From Collinsella sp. (GTDB taxonomy: Bacteria > Actinomycetota > Coriobacteriia > Coriobacteriales > Coriobacteriaceae): a DNA stretch of 30,010 bases. This document shows positions 25,326-30,010 of this stretch, in pieces (positions within the stretch are counted from its first letter, which is position 1; the number at the start of each line of letters is the position of its first letter). The notes below the pieces were generated by a model. That model was not told where the DNA came from. It worked only from the letters and a program-made list of their open reading frames with translations, and ran no database searches. Both the position numbers and the translations under genes were made by a program. Location: positions 1 to 30,010 of the forward strand of contig DXZT01000010.1 in assembly GCA_019419545.1 (NCBI GenBank), given 5' to 3'.

Positions 25326-25362
25326 AAAGGCGGCGGCAGACGCATTGTCTGCCGCCGCCTTT
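25326..25362. terminator. Bidirectional terminator between MFS and PTS genes
   Basis: AAAGGCGGCGGCAGAC and GTCTGCCGCCGCCTTT form a perfect 16-bp stem with a 5-nt loop, flanked by T-runs in both directions. It lies between the convergent MFS and PTS genes and should terminate both. Confidence 0.9.
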
Positions 25363-25392
25363 TATACTGGATTTTATAGATATGCGAGTCGT

Positions 25393-26955
25393 TTACTCCA
25401 TACCCAGTAGCTCGCGCATCTGGGTTGCGTAGTTAGATGCCATGTTACCGTAGACAATCTGCACGCCGCCGTTAACATGCACGATGCCACGCGCTTCGAG
25501 CTTTTCGGTAAACTCGGCGTCATCAACCACCTTGTCACAGTCATTGAGCTGGATGCGCAGACGGGTGAAGCAGGCCTCGACAGACTTAATATTGTTGTCG
25601 CCGCCCACTGCCTCAACGATGGCGGGAATTAGGTCGCTGATCACAGTCTTGGGAGCCTTTGCGGCCTCATCGTCGGACTCTTCCTCGCGGCCAGGGGTCT
25701 TAAGGTCCTTCTTAAGGATGATGAACTTGAAGACGAAGTAGTACACCACGAAGTAGATGGGGCCGAGGAACAGGATAACCTGCCAGTTGGAGCCCTTGGC
25801 TGCACCCATAATGCCGTTAAAGATCAACGACAAGAGCGGGCCGCCAAAGGATGCGGAACCGGCCACGTTGAACTGCAGGATATAGGTCAGCGCATAAGCA
25901 AGACCAGCCATGAGAGCGTGGAACACGTAGAGGATGGGCGCGATAAACAGGAAGGAGTACTCGAGCGGCTCGGTAATGCCGGAGAGGATGCAAGGCACCA
26001 CGATGGCGATCATGAGCGCTGCGGTCTTCTTCTTGTTCTTGGGAAGCGCCGTCTTGTAGAAGGCGAGTGCAGCGCCGGGCAGGCCGAACATGGCGAAGAT
26101 AACCTTGCCGTTCATGACAAAACGGCTGACCTCGATGTTAAACGGCGTGCTGGGAGAGCCCAGGATCGCGTTGTAGATATTGATAGCGCCCTGAACAGTC
26201 TGGCCGTCGATGGTCTCGACGCCACCAAGCGACGTGAAGAAGAACGGCAAATAGACAAAGTGATGCAGGCCAAAAGGCAGGAGCATGCGCTCGCCGGCGC
26301 CGTAGACAAATGCACCAAAGGCACCCGTAGTCTTGATGAACTCGGACAGCGCGCCGAGAGCGTTCTGAATAAACGGGAAAACAAAGGACATGACCAATGC
26401 GAGGATGCTGCATGAGAGCAGCGTCACCGCCGGGATAAAGCGCGTACCGTTGAAGATGGAGAACACGGCAGGCAGCTCAATCTTGTAGTAACGGTTATGC
26501 AACCATGCGACGATTGCACCCACCAGAAGACCGCCGATAACACCCGTGTCGAGCGTGGTGATGCCGAGGATCGTGCTCTGGCCCGTCGTAAGATTCGCGG
26601 GATCGATAACGCCAGTCGCCGTAAGGAACGTGCCCATCACGGAATTCATGCACATGTAGCCCAAAAAGCCACAAAGCGCCGCGGTAGCCTTCTCGGACTT
26701 GGCGAAGCCATAGGCGAGGCAAATCGAGAAGATAACCGGGATGTTGTTCATAACGATGCTGGCAGCGGCCTTGAGAATCGAAAAGAAGATCGCAAAGCCC
26801 GGAGCAGCAAGCCAGGGAACAGCTGCCGTAAGGGTAGGGCTGGTAAAGGCATTGCCAAAGCCTTGAAGGATGCCGGCGATTGGCAGGATCAAGACAGGCG
26901 TCATGAGGACTTTGCCCAGGCGCTGGAACTTTGCCAGCAGCTCATCTTTGTTCAT
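25393..26955 (-). CDS. PTS EIICB permease, alpha-glucoside/glucose family
   Basis: This permease imports and phosphorylates a sugar. The 520-residue protein has an EIIC domain of about ten membrane helices (about 1-400) with the substrate-site region SGITEPLEYSFLF, a charged linker, and an EIIB domain (about 435-520). The phosphocysteine is Cys462 in EACFTRLRI. No EIIA domain is present, so phosphate must come from an EIIA encoded elsewhere. The GH4 gene just upstream points to an alpha-glucoside such as maltose, trehalose or sucrose-type isomers. ATG 26955 has AGAGGGG. A hairpin lies between the two genes. Confidence 0.93.
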   Translation of the reverse strand: MNKDELLAKFQRLGKVLMTPVLILPIAGILQGFGNAFTSPTLTAAVPWLAAPGFAIFFSILKAAASIVMNNIPVIFSICLAYGFAKSEKATAALCGFLGYMCMNSVMGTFLTATGVIDPANLTTGQSTILGITTLDTGVIGGLLVGAIVAWLHNRYYKIELPAVFSIFNGTRFIPAVTLLSCSILALVMSFVFPFIQNALGALSEFIKTTGAFGAFVYGAGERMLLPFGLHHFVYLPFFFTSLGGVETIDGQTVQGAINIYNAILGSPSTPFNIEVSRFVMNGKVIFAMFGLPGAALAFYKTALPKNKKKTAALMIAIVVPCILSGITEPLEYSFLFIAPILYVFHALMAGLAYALTYILQFNVAGSASFGGPLLSLIFNGIMGAAKGSNWQVILFLGPIYFVVYYFVFKFIILKKDLKTPGREEESDDEAAKAPKTVISDLIPAIVEAVGGDNNIKSVEACFTRLRIQLNDCDKVVDDAEFTEKLEARGIVHVNGGVQIVYGNMASNYATQMRELLGME

Positions 26956-26977
26956 GGGATACCCCTCTTAAAGAAAC

Positions 26978-27008
26978 GGGGCGTGCAGCTCTACAGCCCA
27001 CACGCCCC
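26978..27008 (-). promoter_or_regulatory. Intercistronic hairpin before the PTS gene
   Basis: GGGGCGTG (26978-26985) and CACGCCCC (27001-27008) form an 8-bp stem. On the minus strand GTTTCTTT follows, then the ribosome site. It could be an attenuator lowering PTS expression relative to the GH4 enzyme, or an mRNA-stability hairpin. Confidence 0.5.
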
Positions 27009-27037
27009 ATAACAGTTATCAAGCGCTATGGAACTAG

Positions 27038-28363
27038 CTACTTAAGCTCCGGCCAGTAATCCTTATTGGCCTCGATGAGCTTGTCGAGCACTTTGCGAGC
27101 CTTCTTTGCGTCGCCGACCAGACGATTAAGCGTGAGTGCCTGCAGAGCCTTCTCGTAGGAACCCTCCATCCAAGCCTCAACAGTCAGGCGCTCATAGGCG
27201 TACTGGTTCTCCATAAGGCCGCGATAGAAGGTGCCAATCTTGCCAACGGCATAGGGCTGCGGGCCATTGGCGCCCACGCTTGCCGCGACCTCGACCATGG
27301 CGTCATCGGGCATGCCCTCGATAATGCCGTTGTTGGGCACGATGACAATGAAGGTCTTGTTGGTGTTGCGATAAATGGCCGAGGTGATTTCCACGATCAT
27401 ATCGCCATGAGCGTCGTTTTGCACAACCGAGGAGTTCTTTGCGGTGCCGACTTTGGCAACGCGCTCGCACTCGGCGAACACGCGCTTCTCACGGCCGTTG
27501 ATAACCTCGTCGGAGCGAGTGTAGTCGGGGTCGAGGTGAGCGACCTTGTACTCGGGATACAGATAGTACTGCAGATAAGTGTTGGGCAGATAGTCGGGGA
27601 AGTCCTCGAGCATGTCCTTGACCATGGCGTAGGTATCAAGCCAGGACTGGTCACGCTGCTCGGCATCGGCAGGAAGGAAGCCGTTCTTCTCCGTGTACTC
27701 CTTAATCTGCGGGACGAGGTCATGGCCCTCTTCATCGTAGATGTGCTTGAACCAACCGAAGTGATTGAGGCCGAAGTACACGGGCTCCGTCTTGCTCATA
27801 TCGCGACCGAGCAGGCGACCGTAAGAGCGCATGAGGTTGACGGGCTGATCGCAGATGTTGAGGACGCGATGCTCATCGGGCAGGACGCGCTCGAGACCAT
27901 ATGCCACAATAGCAGCCGGGTTGGTGTAGTTGATAATCCACGCCTCCGGGCTATGAGCGCGAACGTCGTTGACGATCTCAACCATGTCATGCATGGAGCG
28001 CATACCGTAAGCCATGCCGCCAGGGCCCACCGTTTCCTGGCCGATGATTCCCATATGCAGCGGAATCTTCTCGTCCTTGCTACGCATCTCGTAGCCGCCG
28101 GTACGAATCTGGCAGAGCACAAAGTCGACGTCGGTGTAAGCCTCGTCCTTATCGGTGGTGTAACCAAACTCCACACCGGGCTCCTCCTCGGCGAAGAGAA
28201 TCTTGCCAAACTCGCCAATCGGACGCTGACGCTCGGCATCGATGTCATAGAGCATCACGCGGTTCAGCGGCAGAATGTCCATGTGCTTGGTCAGGGCTTT
28301 AAGAATGCCAGGGCACCACGTGGAGCCGCCGCCAACGATCACAATATTGAGCTTATCCTTCAT
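27038..28363 (-). CDS. GH4 family 6-phospho-alpha-glucosidase
   Basis: GH4 enzymes split phosphorylated disaccharides using NAD+ and a divalent metal, with no plain hydrolysis. The 441-residue protein opens with a Rossmann NAD site (NIVIVGGGSTWCPGI, residues 6-20). The metal and catalytic residues Cys171-Asp172 are in NICDQPVNL and His201 is in GLNHFGWF. CD-x-P is the alpha-type motif of this family (beta-glucosidases have CN-x-P), and the numbering matches Bacillus GlvA closely. ATG 28363 has GGAGGG. It is followed by the PTS gene and preceded by a divergent RpiR regulator gene. Confidence 0.94.
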   Translation of the reverse strand: MKDKLNIVIVGGGSTWCPGILKALTKHMDILPLNRVMLYDIDAERQRPIGEFGKILFAEEEPGVEFGYTTDKDEAYTDVDFVLCQIRTGGYEMRSKDEKIPLHMGIIGQETVGPGGMAYGMRSMHDMVEIVNDVRAHSPEAWIINYTNPAAIVAYGLERVLPDEHRVLNICDQPVNLMRSYGRLLGRDMSKTEPVYFGLNHFGWFKHIYDEEGHDLVPQIKEYTEKNGFLPADAEQRDQSWLDTYAMVKDMLEDFPDYLPNTYLQYYLYPEYKVAHLDPDYTRSDEVINGREKRVFAECERVAKVGTAKNSSVVQNDAHGDMIVEITSAIYRNTNKTFIVIVPNNGIIEGMPDDAMVEVAASVGANGPQPYAVGKIGTFYRGLMENQYAYERLTVEAWMEGSYEKALQALTLNRLVGDAKKARKVLDKLIEANKDYWPELK

Positions 28364-28475
28364 GTTCCGTCCCTCCAGGGTTGGCTGATCGGTGTTCTCG
28401 AAGACCTTGGGCTCCGCGGTTGTCCTCGGCTTGCTTCGTTTCGATTGATATTTTGCGACATAAGGTCATTTGCGA

Positions 28476-28558
28476 GTCCCCGTGTGAGCCAATGCGAAAC
28501 GGGGACACATGATTTCGCTCACGACACAGATATGTGTAGGCAAACACGCGCGTTTGCC
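28476..28558. promoter_or_regulatory. Cluster of palindromes in the GH4/RpiR divergent gap
   Basis: Three inverted repeats lie in this 298-base gap (28364-28661): GTCCCCGT-15-ACGGGGAC (28476-28506), ACACA-GATA-TGTGT (28524-28537) and GGCAAAC-6-GTTTGCC (28539-28558). They are good candidates for operators of the divergent RpiR regulator and the GH4-PTS operon. No confident -35/-10 pair was assigned. Confidence 0.5.
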
Positions 28559-28661
28559 CAGTTCATAGGCAATAGGCAATCTTGACCGATTACCGATTTC
28601 TCTCCTGGCTACACAAAGCGGTACCATATGTACGACGAGGTGCGAGGGGCTGAAACATCTT

Positions 28662-29411
28662 ATGAAAGATCAAGAATCTTTTTATGATCATGTGCGAGCT
28701 GGCGAGAGCAAGCTCAACGATCTCGAAAGCGAGATCATGCGCTACATCATCGAGCTGCGTGATGATATTGACGATGTCACGCTTAAGAGCGTTGCTGAAC
28801 GGTTCTTCGTCGCTCCCAATACAATCGTCAGGCTTGCTCATAAGCTTGGCTTCTCGGGGTTTACGGAGCTCAAACAATCGCATTCCGCCTCGCTCGACCG
28901 CAATCGATTCACAATCGAGACACTTCCGCTCGACACCCAGCTCGTACAAACAAAAGACCTGCTTAACGACCGGGTCATCGACTCGGTTGTAAGCCTTATC
29001 CAGGACGCCTCGCATATCGTGTTCTTCTGCTCGGGCTTTTCGAAATACCCGTGCCTCGAGATGGCTGAAAAGCTCAAAATAATGGGCAAGAATACCGACA
29101 CGCTTAGTGAACGCCACGTCATGAGGCATTACGCAGAACTCCTCGGCAAAAACGACCTGGTCTTCAGCGGTTCCGTAAGCGGCGAGACGCAGGTGTCTAT
29201 TGACGCTACATCGATAGCCAAAACGCGCGGATGCAAGGTCGTCACACTCACCGGCTTTTCTCGAAATTCTCTCTCGAAACTAGCCGACTACCCTATCTAC
29301 ACCGTGCAAAAAGAAATCCGCTTGGGCAGCATGGACCTCGACAGTCGATTGATGTTCTATTACGTTTTCGAATTGATATTTGAGCGCTACTTCAAGCTGG
29401 CCAAGAAATAA
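28662..29411 (+). CDS. RpiR-family transcriptional regulator
   Basis: This 249-residue regulator has an N-terminal helix-turn-helix (about 15-78) with DVTLKSVAERFFVAPNTIVRL and KLGFSGFTELK. A SIS sugar-phosphate-binding domain follows (about 105-240), with IVFFCSGFSKYPCLEMAEKL and DLVFSGSVSGETQ. RpiR proteins sense phosphosugars and control sugar genes. It is divergent from the GH4-PTS operon, so that operon is its likely target, with a phosphorylated glucoside or glucose-6-phosphate as signal. GAGGGG lies about 11 bases before ATG 28662. Confidence 0.92.
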   Translation: MKDQESFYDHVRAGESKLNDLESEIMRYIIELRDDIDDVTLKSVAERFFVAPNTIVRLAHKLGFSGFTELKQSHSASLDRNRFTIETLPLDTQLVQTKDLLNDRVIDSVVSLIQDASHIVFFCSGFSKYPCLEMAEKLKIMGKNTDTLSERHVMRHYAELLGKNDLVFSGSVSGETQVSIDATSIAKTRGCKVVTLTGFSRNSLSKLADYPIYTVQKEIRLGSMDLDSRLMFYYVFELIFERYFKLAKK

Positions 29412-29470
29412 AACTTGGCATGCGCCCGGCTTCGACTCTTTAGCAGCCCTCTATATGAAAGGAACCGCGT

Positions 29471-29917
29471 ATGCAACGCGTGCTGTTTATCTGTCACGGC
29501 AACATCTGTCGCTCGACGATGGCTGAGTCGGTGTTTACTGAGCTGGTGCGCCGTGCCGGGCGCGCGGGCGAGTTTGTCATCGATTCCGCTGCGACCTCGA
29601 CTGAGGAGATCGGCAACCCGCCGCATCACGGCACCGTCGCCAAGCTGCGCGAGGTCGGGATTCCCGTCGTAGCACATCGCGCGCGCCAGGTGCGTCGCGC
29701 GGAGTATGGCGACTGGGATCACATTGTCTATATGGATGCTGAGAACGCGCGCGGCCTGCGTCGCATCTTTGGCGACGACCCCTACGGCAAGATTACGCGC
29801 TTGCTCGATTGGACCGAGCGCCCCGGCGACGTGGCCGATCCCTGGTACACCGGCAACTTCGATGCCACCTACCGCGGCGTACTCGACGGTTGCACTGCTA
29901 TGCTCGAGCAGCTGTAA
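29471..29917 (+). CDS. Low-molecular-weight protein tyrosine phosphatase
   Basis: This is a cytoplasmic phosphatase of 148 residues that removes phosphate from tyrosine in proteins, often those controlling capsule or surface polymers. The P-loop ICHGNICRS has catalytic Cys8 and Arg14; the general acid is Asp123 in VADPWYTGNFD. AAAGGA lies eight bases before ATG 29471. It follows the RpiR gene by 59 bases with no visible terminator and may be read from it. No matching tyrosine kinase is in the window. Confidence 0.93.
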   Translation: MQRVLFICHGNICRSTMAESVFTELVRRAGRAGEFVIDSAATSTEEIGNPPHHGTVAKLREVGIPVVAHRARQVRRAEYGDWDHIVYMDAENARGLRRIFGDDPYGKITRLLDWTERPGDVADPWYTGNFDATYRGVLDGCTAMLEQL

Positions 29918-30010
29918 TCGATGAAATGCAGAGTTTTTAGAGCCATAAATCGGATGAAAGGGGGTGCGGACGATTTCTTGGACCGCGCCTAGGCGTATCC
30001 AAGCTTCCTG

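Noticed and set aside
29918..30010. Short plus-strand frame beginning at ATG near 29954
   Set aside because: It stops after about a dozen codons, lacks a clear ribosome site and shows no motif; the window ends before more can be judged.

Overview
The window looks like a chromosomal segment of a gut Coriobacteriia (Actinomycetota), most likely Collinsella or a close relative. This is inferred from the high-GC, codon-biased genes, protein sequences of actinobacterial type, an F-type ATP synthase operon running into murA, and a fermentative, sugar-PTS-based set of transporters. No tRNA, rRNA, CRISPR array, phage gene or recognisable transposase was seen. Most genes lie on the minus strand.

Layout. 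Positions 1-278 are non-coding and hold short GTCCCC repeats plus the first copy of a long hairpin element. Positions 279-9782 (minus) are one nearly continuous block: a complete ATP synthase operon (atpI-B-E-F-H-A-G-D-C), a strong terminator, then murA and an LCP-family cell-wall ligase gene. Positions 10063-13131 (minus) carry a threonylcarbamoyl-AMP synthase, glycerol kinase and uracil phosphoribosyltransferase. Positions 13266-13966 hold a small hicAB toxin-antitoxin pair with its own AT-rich promoter and palindrome. Positions 13981-16888 (minus) are prfA and prmC, release factor 1 and its methylase, separated by about 590 non-coding bases that contain the second hairpin copy. Positions 17118-21497 (minus) are an amino-acid ABC importer (binding lipoprotein, permease, ATPase) followed by an M20 peptidase. 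Positions 21826-23668 are an aldose-1-epimerase-like gene, preceded in the sequence by the third hairpin copy, and an unknown single-pass membrane protein. Then come a plus-strand MFS transporter (23929-25164), an alpha-glucoside PTS pair (GH4 phospho-glucosidase and EIICB, minus) with a divergent RpiR-type regulator (plus), and a low-molecular-weight protein tyrosine phosphatase (plus).

How the genes fit together. The ATP synthase proteins make a complete F1Fo enzyme; its c subunit carries a proton-type ion site. MurA and the LCP protein act at the first and last steps of wall building. PrmC is expected to methylate the GGQ motif of the RF1 encoded beside it. The PTS permease and GH4 enzyme would import and split phosphorylated alpha-glucosides, probably under the RpiR regulator.

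The most unusual content is non-coding. A hairpin element of about 100 nt occurs three times, each time just downstream of a minus-strand stop codon, with paired base changes between copies that preserve the fold. Two further palindrome families lie in other intergenic regions, and one of them flanks the MFS gene. Positions and pairings were worked out by eye; no search or folding program was run.
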